Below are positions 26,791-34,616 of a stretch of DNA of 64,000 bases, in pieces. The notes below the pieces were generated by a model. That model did not search any database, was not told the origin of the DNA, and saw only the letters and a program-made list of their open reading frames with translations. The translations under genes were made by a program, and so were the position numbers. The DNA is from Hathewaya limosa (GTDB lineage: Bacteria; Bacillota; Clostridia; Clostridiales; Clostridiaceae): the NCBI RefSeq assembly GCF_030815255.1, contig NZ_JAUSWN010000006.1, positions 62,001-126,000 on the forward strand. The letters run 5' to 3'. Position 1 is the stretch's first letter. Each line of letters begins with the position of its first letter.

Positions 26791-28539
26791 ATGATAGTAA
26801 ATTATGATTTTGATATAGAAGAAAGTAAAGATGGATTAAAAATATTAAAAATACATAAAAATGATAAAAAAATATATATAGGTAGCAAGTATAGAATGAA
26901 AGAATGTATAGATAAAATTTTAAAGGAAGATTATAAGGGGGAAGATGGTTTTACATTTATAATTTTTGGAACACCAATGGAGGAATATATTAAAGGTATT
27001 TGCAAGAATCATAAGAATATAAAAGTAATAATTTTTGAACCTAATATCAATTTAATAGAATATATAAAAAACAATTATGAAGAATATAAGTTTTTACAAG
27101 AAGAAAATATATATTTATTAAATGCTAAAAATGAAGAAGAAGTATATTTGAGCTTGAAAAAATTGATACAAGAATTTGATCTTACTAAGATAATTTATAA
27201 ATCTTTTTTAAATTATGATAAAATATATGAACAACAAATGTATAAATTTAACAAAGTAGTAAAAAATGCCATTAACGATATTGCAATAAAGCGAAATACT
27301 CAAATGTATTTTTATAAAAGATGGTTTGAAACATTGACAAAAAATTTAAAATATATGATAGGAGCAACACCTATAAACTTATTAGAAGATAAGTACAAAA
27401 ATACACCAGCCATTATTGTGTCTGCAGGTCCATCGCTTAATAAAAATATAGATGATTTACATAACATAAACAAAGATATTTTGATTTTTTCTGGAGGAAG
27501 AACTTTAAGATCTTTAGTCGAAAAAAATATAGAGCCTAGCCTTATAGGGGTAGTTGATCCAGGAGAAATTTCATATAAATTAGTGGAGAATTATATAGAA
27601 AAAACAAAATCTCCATTATTATTTTATGAAGGAACAAATGAAAAAGTTGTTGAAGCTCATAAAGGGCAAAAAATTATTTTCACTCAAAATTCTATGATGC
27701 ATAATGTATTCGGAATGGAAATAGAAGATATAGGGATTGGAGGATCAATTGCTCATGACCTTACAGCTACTGCAAAATATTTAGGGTGTAATCCTATAAT
27801 TTTTATAGGACAAGATTTAGCCTATACAGGAGAAAAATATCATGCAGATATTGCCATTAATCAATTTAAAAAGGTTGATGAAAATAGTGTAGCTAATGAT
27901 GAAGAAAATATATATGTTGAAGACATAAATGGACATAAAGTTAAAACTAGTAAAGTTTTAGATAATTTCAGAAGAGAAATGGAAATTTTTATTGAAAGTA
28001 ATAAGGATACTACTTTTATAAATGCAACAGAAGGTGGAGCTAAGATAAAAGGAACTGTTCAGATGACACTTAAAGATGCCATTAGTAAATATAAATTAAA
28101 CTCTAAGATTAGTTTTATGCAAAATATAGAGCAAGTAGATGGAAATAAAATCAAGAATAATACTATTAAAATATTAAATGAGATAATAGAATCAGATCAG
28201 GAAATAATTAAACAAGGTACTAAGGCTTTAGATGTTATAAAAGATTTAAATATTTGTTTAAGGACTGGTGAAAAGTCGAAAATAAATAAATGTCTTAAGA
28301 GTTTAAATAATATAGATGATGAAATAAGAGAATATTATGAGAAATTAGATATTTTAAGAAGTATAATATATCCTACTATTTATAATATTTTAAGTGGAAA
28401 AAAACCTAAAACTCATAAAGAAATTATAGAGAATAATAAGTTCCTTTACAAATCTATACTAGATGTATCAAAAGAGGTATTAGAGCCTATAAAAAATGTT
28501 AAAAATGAAATTGAAACGATGGAGATTAAGTATGATTAA
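26791..28539 (+). CDS. Maf-type (DUF115) motility accessory factor, likely flagellin glycosyltransferase
   Basis: A 582-aa cytoplasmic protein. The central DUF115 domain has PAIIVSAGPSLNKNIDDLH, GVVDPGEISYKLVE and NPIIFIGQDLAYTGEKYHAD. Maf proteins are required to add pseudaminic or legionaminic acid to flagellin Ser/Thr in Campylobacter, Helicobacter, Aeromonas and some Gram-positive bacteria. The N-terminal about 190 residues and the C-terminal helical part are typical of long Mafs. The start is ATG 26791 after GAGGTG; the frame extends to 26782. Position directly after fliC supports flagellin as the substrate. Confidence 0.88.
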   Translation: MIVNYDFDIEESKDGLKILKIHKNDKKIYIGSKYRMKECIDKILKEDYKGEDGFTFIIFGTPMEEYIKGICKNHKNIKVIIFEPNINLIEYIKNNYEEYKFLQEENIYLLNAKNEEEVYLSLKKLIQEFDLTKIIYKSFLNYDKIYEQQMYKFNKVVKNAINDIAIKRNTQMYFYKRWFETLTKNLKYMIGATPINLLEDKYKNTPAIIVSAGPSLNKNIDDLHNINKDILIFSGGRTLRSLVEKNIEPSLIGVVDPGEISYKLVENYIEKTKSPLLFYEGTNEKVVEAHKGQKIIFTQNSMMHNVFGMEIEDIGIGGSIAHDLTATAKYLGCNPIIFIGQDLAYTGEKYHADIAINQFKKVDENSVANDEENIYVEDINGHKVKTSKVLDNFRREMEIFIESNKDTTFINATEGGAKIKGTVQMTLKDAISKYKLNSKISFMQNIEQVDGNKIKNNTIKILNEIIESDQEIIKQGTKALDVIKDLNICLRTGEKSKINKCLKSLNNIDDEIREYYEKLDILRSIIYPTIYNILSGKKPKTHKEIIENNKFLYKSILDVSKEVLEPIKNVKNEIETMEIKYD

Positions 28540-29749
28540 GGTTGAAGAGAGTAGGAGTGGATTATATACAATAAAATATAATAATAAATATATTCATAGT
28601 AGATATGATCCTATTAAAGAATGTAAAGTTTTAATTGATAAATATGAACATTTACTTCAAGATACTGCAGTAGTTGTTTATGGTTTGGGCTTAGGATATC
28701 ATGTGGAAGAGATCTTGAGAAGAAATCCTATGGCTAAGATCTATGTTTTTGAAGGAAACAAGGAGATAATAAAAATATGTCAAAATATAAATAAAAAGAT
28801 ATTTCACATGAAAAATGTAAAAATAGTCTCTATTTCACATGAAAATTTTTACAATTTATTTATTAAAAAGATTGAAGAGGTGCAAGAGATTATAATTCAC
28901 AAACCTTCGTTAGAAATAATAAAAGATAGTAATTCTAAATTATATAGGGTTATTAATAATTATATAGTATCAATAGAATCTGTAGATCAAAGTGGACTTT
29001 TAAAATGTAACTATATTCAAAATTTGCAAAGTGATTATAAAGATATAGAGATTTTAATAGATCAGTTTAACAAAAATAATAAAAAGTTTATTATTACATC
29101 TGCTGGACCATCTTTAGATGGCGAATTGGATTTATTAAGTAAAAATAGGGATAAATTTATAATTATTGCTGTAGGTACATCCCTTAATGCTTTAATGCAT
29201 AATAATGTAAAACCAGATGTAATTGTTATTATAGATGGAAAAGAAGCAGTGGCAAAACAGTTACAAGGTTTTGAAAATGAAAGAATTCCACTATGTTTTT
29301 TATCCACGGCATCTAGATGGGCCGTTGCAAATTATAATGGACCTAAGTATATATTCTTTAATAGTAAAGATGAGGATAATATAGTAATAGAAACTGGAAA
29401 AACAGTAGCTGTTGCAGCAATTAGTATTGCACTACACTGTAAGGCAAAAGAGATAGTTTTATTAGGTCAAGATTTAGCTTTTTTAAATGGTAAATCTCAT
29501 ACTAATACTTATGAAAGAATATATGGATCTAAAGATAATCCTATTATAAATAAATATAATAAATTAGTTAAAGGTGTAGATGGTACAATGCTAGAAACAA
29601 CTAAAGGATATATTTATTTTAAAGAACAGATAGAAAGACTTATTGAGTTAAATGAAAATGTGAAATTTATTAACTGTAGTAAGGGGGCCTTTATAAAAGG
29701 AGCCAAACATATGGGGTTTAAACAATACATCTCTAAATATAAAAGTTAG
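28532..29749 (+). CDS. second Maf-type (DUF115) protein, shorter
   Basis: A 405-aa DUF115 protein with KFIITSAGPSLDGELDLLSKN, PDVIVIIDGKEAV and EIVLLGQDLAFLNGKSH. It lacks most of the C-terminal helical region of the first Maf and is clearly diverged from it, so it may transfer a different sugar or modify a different flagellin. ATG 28532 overlaps the upstream stop by 8 bp, with GGAG at 28521-28524; the frame extension to 28496 is rejected. Its last codons form one arm of a long inverted repeat. Confidence 0.86.
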   Translation: MIKVEESRSGLYTIKYNNKYIHSRYDPIKECKVLIDKYEHLLQDTAVVVYGLGLGYHVEEILRRNPMAKIYVFEGNKEIIKICQNINKKIFHMKNVKIVSISHENFYNLFIKKIEEVQEIIIHKPSLEIIKDSNSKLYRVINNYIVSIESVDQSGLLKCNYIQNLQSDYKDIEILIDQFNKNNKKFIITSAGPSLDGELDLLSKNRDKFIIIAVGTSLNALMHNNVKPDVIVIIDGKEAVAKQLQGFENERIPLCFLSTASRWAVANYNGPKYIFFNSKDEDNIVIETGKTVAVAAISIALHCKAKEIVLLGQDLAFLNGKSHTNTYERIYGSKDNPIINKYNKLVKGVDGTMLETTKGYIYFKEQIERLIELNENVKFINCSKGAFIKGAKHMGFKQYISKYKS

Positions 29750-29787
29750 TCGTAAGAAAATTACGACTAACTTTTATATTTAGAGAT
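29729..29787 (+). repeat. perfect 27-bp inverted repeat covering the 3' end of the second maf gene
   Basis: Left arm 29729-29755 and right arm 29761-29787 are exact reverse complements around the 5-base loop GAAAA. The left arm contains the last codons and stop (TAG 29747-29749) of the gene. It would fold into a very stable RNA hairpin. No T run follows, so it is an atypical terminator; it may act as a 3' stabiliser or terminator in both directions. Confidence 0.9.
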
Positions 29788-29791
29788 GACA

Positions 29792-29819
29792 TAAAGAAAT
29801 AATAAGTAATTACGATAAT
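29792..29819 (+). promoter_or_regulatory. sigma-D promoter of the small unknown gene and downstream pse genes
   Basis: TAAA at 29792-29795, 17 bp, CGATAAT at 29813-29819, 5 bp after the long inverted repeat. Confidence 0.8.
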
Positions 29820-29853
29820 TAAAATAAAAGAATTAAACTTCGGAGGAATATTT

Positions 29854-30201
29854 ATGAATGAGCAAATACAAGCATTAATGACAGCAAATGATTATCTATA
29901 TAATTTAGAAAATGGAATAAATCAATTAGTAGAAGCATTTCAGCAAGAAGATAATAATAAAGGATGTTCAATAATACCACTTGTGGCAGATGGAATTAAA
30001 TGGATTGTTGATATTGTAAACTTGACAAGAGAAAGTCAACCTAATTTTATTGATATATCTATGATTGATGAAAAGTTGGATGAAGTTGTAGAGGCTATAG
30101 AAAATGAAGATTATATTTTAGTTGGAGATTTATTCAATTATGAAATTTTACTAATTATAGAAAACATTCATAAAGAAATAAAAAAAATAATTGCAAATTA
30201 A
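29854..30201 (+). CDS. small helical protein of unknown function in the modification island
   Basis: A 115-aa, acidic, predicted all-helical soluble protein (NDYLYNLENGINQLVEAFQQ, MIDEKLDEVVEAIENEDYILVGDLFNYEILL). I recognise no family. CGGAGGA lies upstream of ATG 29854. It has its own sigma-D promoter and is followed 20 bp later by pseB. Size, helices and acidity resemble a chaperone or adaptor, and linkage to Maf and Pse genes suggests a role in delivering flagellin for modification. This is inference only. Confidence 0.7.
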   Translation: MNEQIQALMTANDYLYNLENGINQLVEAFQQEDNNKGCSIIPLVADGIKWIVDIVNLTRESQPNFIDISMIDEKLDEVVEAIENEDYILVGDLFNYEILLIIENIHKEIKKIIAN

Positions 30202-30221
30202 CTTGAGTAAAGAGGGATAAT

Positions 30222-31247
30222 ATGAGTTTTTTTAAAGATAAGGGTATTCTTATAATAGGGGGTACAGGAACCATTGGAAAAGGTCTTGTAAAGGAACTTA
30301 TAAATCATAAGCCTAAGGTTATAAGAATATTTAGCAGGGATGAGTATAAACAATTTATAATGGAACATTCAGCAATTATTCAAAAGAATAATGAAAAATT
30401 TAGATTTTTAATTGGAGATGTGAGAGACTTTGAAAGAGTTGATAGGGCTATGGAAGGGATAGATATAGTATTTAACTTAGCGGCCATGAAACATGTTCCA
30501 TCTTGTGAGTATAATCCAGATGAAGCTATAAAAACTAATGTAGATGGTATGCAAAATGTTATAAAGTCTGCAATGAAGAATAATGTTGAATGTGTTTTAT
30601 TTACATCATCAGATAAAGCTATAAGTCCAACTAATACGTATGGTGCTACAAAAATGCTTGCAGAAAAGTTGGTACAATCTGCAAATTTTAGTAAGGGAAA
30701 GGCTAAAACTAAATTTATTGCCGTGAGATTTGGAAATGTAATGGGATCAAGAGGATCGGTTATACCATTATTTAAAAAACAAATATTAGAAAATAAAAAA
30801 ATAACGGTTACAGATCCAAGTATGAGTAGATTTATGATGAGTTTATCACAGGCGGTAAAACTAATGATAAAATCCTGTGAAATATCTGTTGGAGGAGAAG
30901 TATTCGTTCTTAAAATGCCTGTAATAAATCTTAAAGATTTAGCTGAAGTTGTAGTAGAAAAAGTTTGTGAAAAGAATAAATTAAATCAACAACATATTAA
31001 GATAGAAGTTATCGGGTGTAGAGCAGGAGAAAGAGTATATGAAGAACTTATGACGGAAGAAGAATCCAAATATGCCAAAGATTTAGGTGAAATGTATGCC
31101 GTACTTTCTTCTATATATATGAATGAATATACAAATGCCTATACAAATTATGAAAATTGTATAGTAGGAAATTATTCATCGCATAATATGCAACCTATAA
31201 GTAGGGAAAAAGTTAATTCATTATTTATAACCGAGCAATTGTTATAG
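30222..31247 (+). CDS. pseB: PseB-like UDP-N-acetylglucosamine 4,6-dehydratase
   Basis: A 341-aa SDR enzyme of the polysaccharide biosynthesis (CapD/FlaA1) group. IIGGTGTIGKGLVKEL binds NAD(P). NLAAMKHVPSCEYNP and SSDKAISPTNTYGATK supply the catalytic Lys and Tyr seen in PseB. VRFGNVMGSRGSVIPLF is family-typical. It makes the first intermediate of pseudaminic acid synthesis in the cytoplasm. The PseC aminotransferase normally following it is missing: the next gene begins 22 bp later and is a cytidylyltransferase. Confidence 0.88.
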   Translation: MSFFKDKGILIIGGTGTIGKGLVKELINHKPKVIRIFSRDEYKQFIMEHSAIIQKNNEKFRFLIGDVRDFERVDRAMEGIDIVFNLAAMKHVPSCEYNPDEAIKTNVDGMQNVIKSAMKNNVECVLFTSSDKAISPTNTYGATKMLAEKLVQSANFSKGKAKTKFIAVRFGNVMGSRGSVIPLFKKQILENKKITVTDPSMSRFMMSLSQAVKLMIKSCEISVGGEVFVLKMPVINLKDLAEVVVEKVCEKNKLNQQHIKIEVIGCRAGERVYEELMTEEESKYAKDLGEMYAVLSSIYMNEYTNAYTNYENCIVGNYSSHNMQPISREKVNSLFITEQLL

Positions 31248-31269
31248 AATAAAAGAAGGTGCAAATAGT

Positions 31270-32004
31270 ATGAAAGTAGTATGTATAATACAGGCAAGAT
31301 ATGGTTCAACACGATTACCAGGAAAGGTACTAAAACAAATTTGTGGAAAAAGTATCTTGCAACATGATATAGAAAGAATAAAATGTGTGAAAAGTATAGA
31401 TGAAATTATAGTAGCTACTTCCAACTTAAAAAGAGATGATATTATTGAAGCAGAGGTTAAAAAATGTGGAATAAGTGTGTCTAGAGGTTCAGAGGAGGAT
31501 GTTTTATCGAGATATTATTATGCTGCTAAACAAAACAAAGCTGATATAGTAGTAAGGATAACTAGCGATTGTCCTTTAATAGATACGGATATTACAAATG
31601 ATATAATTAAACTATATTTAAATAATTTTAAAACATGTGATTATCTAAGTAATACATTAGAGAGAACTTTCCCAAGAGGATTAGATGTAGAGGTTTTTAG
31701 TTTTGATGTATTAGAAAAGGCTTTTAATGAATCGGTATTATTGAGGGATAGAGAACATGTTACACCTTATATTTGGGATAATCCTGAAAAATTTAGAATT
31801 AAACAATTTAAAGGAGATATAAATTATTCTGATTTCAGATGGACAGTGGATACAAAAGAAGATTTTGATTTAGTTAACAAAATATATGAAAAATTATACC
31901 CTAGTAAAAACAATTTATTTGGAATGAAAGAAATATTAGATTTGTACAAATATTATCCAGAACTAAGGAATATTAATGGAACTATCTTACAGAAGAAAAT
32001 TTAA
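31270..32004 (+). CDS. SpsF-type cytidylyltransferase (probable CMP-sugar activation)
   Basis: A 244-aa protein. IIQARYGSTRLPGKVLKQICGKSIL is the nucleotide-binding signature of the SpsF / CMP-sialic acid synthetase-like family. VVRITSDCPLIDTDI and DFRWTVDTKEDFDLV also fit SpsF. SpsF proteins act in spore-coat and flagellar glycan loci and probably form the CMP-activated nonulosonic acid. It takes the place that pseF has in Campylobacter-type clusters. Confidence 0.82.
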   Translation: MKVVCIIQARYGSTRLPGKVLKQICGKSILQHDIERIKCVKSIDEIIVATSNLKRDDIIEAEVKKCGISVSRGSEEDVLSRYYYAAKQNKADIVVRITSDCPLIDTDITNDIIKLYLNNFKTCDYLSNTLERTFPRGLDVEVFSFDVLEKAFNESVLLRDREHVTPYIWDNPEKFRIKQFKGDINYSDFRWTVDTKEDFDLVNKIYEKLYPSKNNLFGMKEILDLYKYYPELRNINGTILQKKI

Positions 32005-32028
32005 TTATTAAGGTAAGTGGTGAGTTTG

Positions 32029-32487
32029 GTGAATTATTATTTAAAGCAAGTTGAAGAAGAAGATTGTGATTTATTATTTGAATGGGCTAATAATAAAGAA
32101 GTAAGAAAAAATTCATTTAATAATACGGAAATTTCATATGATGAACATATTAAATGGTTTAAAAAAATGATTTTAAGCCCTAATGTCTTTATGTATATTA
32201 TGGATAATGGAAGTAATTCTGTAGGACAAGTAAGAATAGATGTAATTGAAAATTGTGCAACAATTAGTTATAGTATTGATAAAGAGTTTAGGGGTCAAAA
32301 GTTAGGTACTTTAATTATTAAATTAATAGAAAAAAAAATAGAAGAATTATATGAAATAGATGAGATTATTGGATATGTAAAAAAAGATAATGAACCATCT
32401 AAAAAGATATTTAAAAATTTAGGATATATTGAAAAAGATTTAAATAATAAAATGATGTATTATAAAAGATTAAATAAAAGAGGATAG
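32029..32487 (+). CDS. pseH: PseH-like GNAT N-acetyltransferase
   Basis: A 152-aa GNAT enzyme: LKQVEEEDCDLLFEWANNKEVRKNSFN at the start, acetyl-CoA site SIDKEFRGQKLGTLI, and NEPSKKIFKNLGY. In the pseudaminic pathway PseH acetylates the 4-amino group. The start is uncertain. The frame opens at GTG 32017, but GGTGA at 32019-32023 best serves GTG 32029, which also gives the family-typical N-terminus. The stop is inside a terminator-like hairpin. Confidence 0.82.
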   Translation: MNYYLKQVEEEDCDLLFEWANNKEVRKNSFNNTEISYDEHIKWFKKMILSPNVFMYIMDNGSNSVGQVRIDVIENCATISYSIDKEFRGQKLGTLIIKLIEKKIEELYEIDEIIGYVKKDNEPSKKIFKNLGYIEKDLNNKMMYYKRLNKRG

Positions 32488-32512
32488 TTTATACTAGCCT
32501 CTTTTATTTTAA
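32472..32512 (+). terminator. terminator-like hairpin overlapping the pseH stop
   Basis: AAATAAAAGAGG (32472-32483) pairs perfectly with the segment at 32498-32509, with a further 4-bp inner stem (TAGT/ACTA), then TTTT. It could attenuate transcription into pseG and pseI. Confidence 0.7.
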
Positions 32513-32541
32513 TAATACTAATAAAAGGTGTGTAATTAAGT

Positions 32542-33501
32542 ATGGAAATATTATTTAGAGCTGATGGTGGAGAAGGTATAGGTTTAGGACATATTATGAG
32601 AACGCTTGTTTTAGCTAAGGAGCTTTTAAAACATCATAAAATCAAATATATATGTAATAATGCAGATAAGTATTCAAAAGGAATAGAAAAGATTAAAAGT
32701 GAAGGTATTGAAGTTATATCTATAGATTGTAAAGATGAGTTAAAGCAAATTAAGGATATAAGTGGACAATTTATTGTTGTGGATAAGTATGGAATAGATA
32801 AAGGTTATTTATCATCTTTAAAAGAAAAATTTAATGTTATATATTTTGATGATAATAATGAACTTGATTTTTATCCTGTAGATATGATTATAAATCAAAA
32901 TATATATGCAAAACAATTAAAATATAATACTTTGAAAGAAACTAAGCTTTTACTTGGTAAAAATTATACTATGTTAAGGGAAGAGTTTAGAAATAATAAT
33001 CCTATTTCAATAAATAAGGAAGTTAAAGATGTTCTTATAACATTAGGTGGTAGTGATGATTTTAATATAACAGAAAATATATTAAAACAACTTAAAAATT
33101 TTAATTTTAATTTACATATAGTTATAGGACCCGCATTTAAATATAAAGATAGTTTAAAAAAATATCAACAGAAGAACATACGATTATATGAAAATGTTAA
33201 TATTAGTAATCTTATGAAAAAGGCTGATTTAGTTATATCTTCATGCGGTTCTACATTATATGAATTAAGTTTTTTAGGAATTCCAACTATAGGGGTTATA
33301 GTTGCGGATAATCAAAAGGCCAGTGGAGAATATATGAATAAAACAAAGTCTATAATTTTATCTGATATTTATACAATAGGAGAAAAAGTAAACAAAATAA
33401 CTTATGAGAAAAGATTAGAGTTAAGCGATAATATGAAAAGTATAATAGATGGACAAGGTGTATATAGAGTAAAGAAAGAGATTGAAAAGTACGATATATA
33501 A
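32542..33501 (+). CDS. pseG: PseG-like UDP-sugar hydrolase
   Basis: A 319-aa GT-B-fold enzyme. FRADGGEGIGLGHIMRTL is the PseG signature, with the catalytic histidine region in GLGHIMR. The C-terminal SSCGSTLYELSFLGIPTI binds nucleotide. PseG removes UDP from UDP-2,4-diacetamido-2,4,6-trideoxy-L-altrose. Its presence, rather than a hydrolysing 2-epimerase (LegG), points to pseudaminic rather than legionaminic acid. Confidence 0.88.
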   Translation: MEILFRADGGEGIGLGHIMRTLVLAKELLKHHKIKYICNNADKYSKGIEKIKSEGIEVISIDCKDELKQIKDISGQFIVVDKYGIDKGYLSSLKEKFNVIYFDDNNELDFYPVDMIINQNIYAKQLKYNTLKETKLLLGKNYTMLREEFRNNNPISINKEVKDVLITLGGSDDFNITENILKQLKNFNFNLHIVIGPAFKYKDSLKKYQQKNIRLYENVNISNLMKKADLVISSCGSTLYELSFLGIPTIGVIVADNQKASGEYMNKTKSIILSDIYTIGEKVNKITYEKRLELSDNMKSIIDGQGVYRVKKEIEKYDI

Positions 33502-33510
33502 TACGATAAA
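33483..33510 (+). promoter_or_regulatory. weak sigma-D-like promoter before pseI
   Basis: CGATAAA at 33504-33510 has TGAA (one mismatch to TAAA) 17 bp upstream. A second element, CGATAT at 33492, has TAAA 18 bp upstream. A short hairpin (AAATAAAA/TTTTATTT, 33508-33531) follows. The evidence is modest. Confidence 0.4.
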
Positions 33511-33549
33511 TAAAAATGAAACGTTTTATTTTAAGAAAGGGATGAAATT

Positions 33550-34602
33550 ATGAATACCTCATTTGATATAGATAACATTAAGATTGGGAAGGGTCAAAAA
33601 ACATTTATTATAGCAGAAATGTCTGCAAATCATCTTCAAAATTATGATAGAGCAGTGGAAATAATAAAAGCAGCTAAGGAATCAGGGGCAGATGCTATAA
33701 AAATTCAAACATATACTCCAGATACTATAACATTAGATTGTGATAATGAATATTTTCAAATAAAACAAGGAACCATTTGGGATGGTACTACATTACATAA
33801 GTTATATCAAACAGCCTATACTCCATGGGAGTGGCAACCTAAATTAAAGAAAATTGCAGAGGAGATGGGACTTGTATTTTTTTCATCACCTTTCGATTAT
33901 ACATCAGTAGATTTTTTGGAAGAAATGGATGTATCTGCATATAAAATAGCATCTTTCGAATTAAATGATATACCATTTATAGAATACATAGCATCAAAAG
34001 GTAAACCTATTATTATGTCTACAGGTATAGCTAGAATGGGCGATATTCAAGAGGCTATAGATGCTTGTAAGAGAATGGGTAATGAAAATGTTGCATTACT
34101 TAAATGTACATCAGCATATCCATCGCCGTTAGAAGATATAAATTTAAATACTATTCCTAATATGAAAGAAACTTTTGATGTAATAACAGGACTTTCAGAT
34201 CATACTATGGGATATACTGTGGCCATTGGTGGAGTAGCATTAGGAGCTAAAATAGTTGAAAAACATTTAACATTAAAAAGGACAGATGGAGGAGCTGATT
34301 CTAAGTTTTCCATGGAACCAGAAGAATTTAAAATAATGGTAGATAACATAAGAGGTTTAGAAAAAGCACTTGGAACTGTTACCTATGATTTAACAGAAAA
34401 ACAAAAAAAATCAAGAGAACATTCAAGAAGTTTATTTGTAGTACAAGATATTCAAGAAGGAGAAGTTTTCACAAAAGAGAATGTAAGAAGCATAAGACCA
34501 GGATTTGGATTAGAAACGAAGTATATAAATGATATATTGGGTAAAAAGGCTTCATGTAGTATAAAAAAAGGAACCCCTATGAATTGGAAGTTTACTGAAT
34601 AA
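33550..34602 (+). CDS. pseI: pseudaminic acid synthase
   Basis: A 350-aa NeuB-family enzyme that condenses the trideoxy sugar with phosphoenolpyruvate. IIAEMSANHLQNYDRA, AIKIQTYTPDTIT, FFSSPFDYTSVDFLEE, LLKCTSAYPSPLEDINL and GLSDHTMGY match the TIM barrel. The KRTDGGADSKFSMEP block and the C-terminal SAF domain (RSLFVVQDIQEGEVFTKENVRSIRPGFGL) follow. The details fit PseI better than NeuB or LegI. Confidence 0.9.
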   Translation: MNTSFDIDNIKIGKGQKTFIIAEMSANHLQNYDRAVEIIKAAKESGADAIKIQTYTPDTITLDCDNEYFQIKQGTIWDGTTLHKLYQTAYTPWEWQPKLKKIAEEMGLVFFSSPFDYTSVDFLEEMDVSAYKIASFELNDIPFIEYIASKGKPIIMSTGIARMGDIQEAIDACKRMGNENVALLKCTSAYPSPLEDINLNTIPNMKETFDVITGLSDHTMGYTVAIGGVALGAKIVEKHLTLKRTDGGADSKFSMEPEEFKIMVDNIRGLEKALGTVTYDLTEKQKKSREHSRSLFVVQDIQEGEVFTKENVRSIRPGFGLETKYINDILGKKASCSIKKGTPMNWKFTE

Positions 34603-34616
34603 AGGAGGTATAAACA

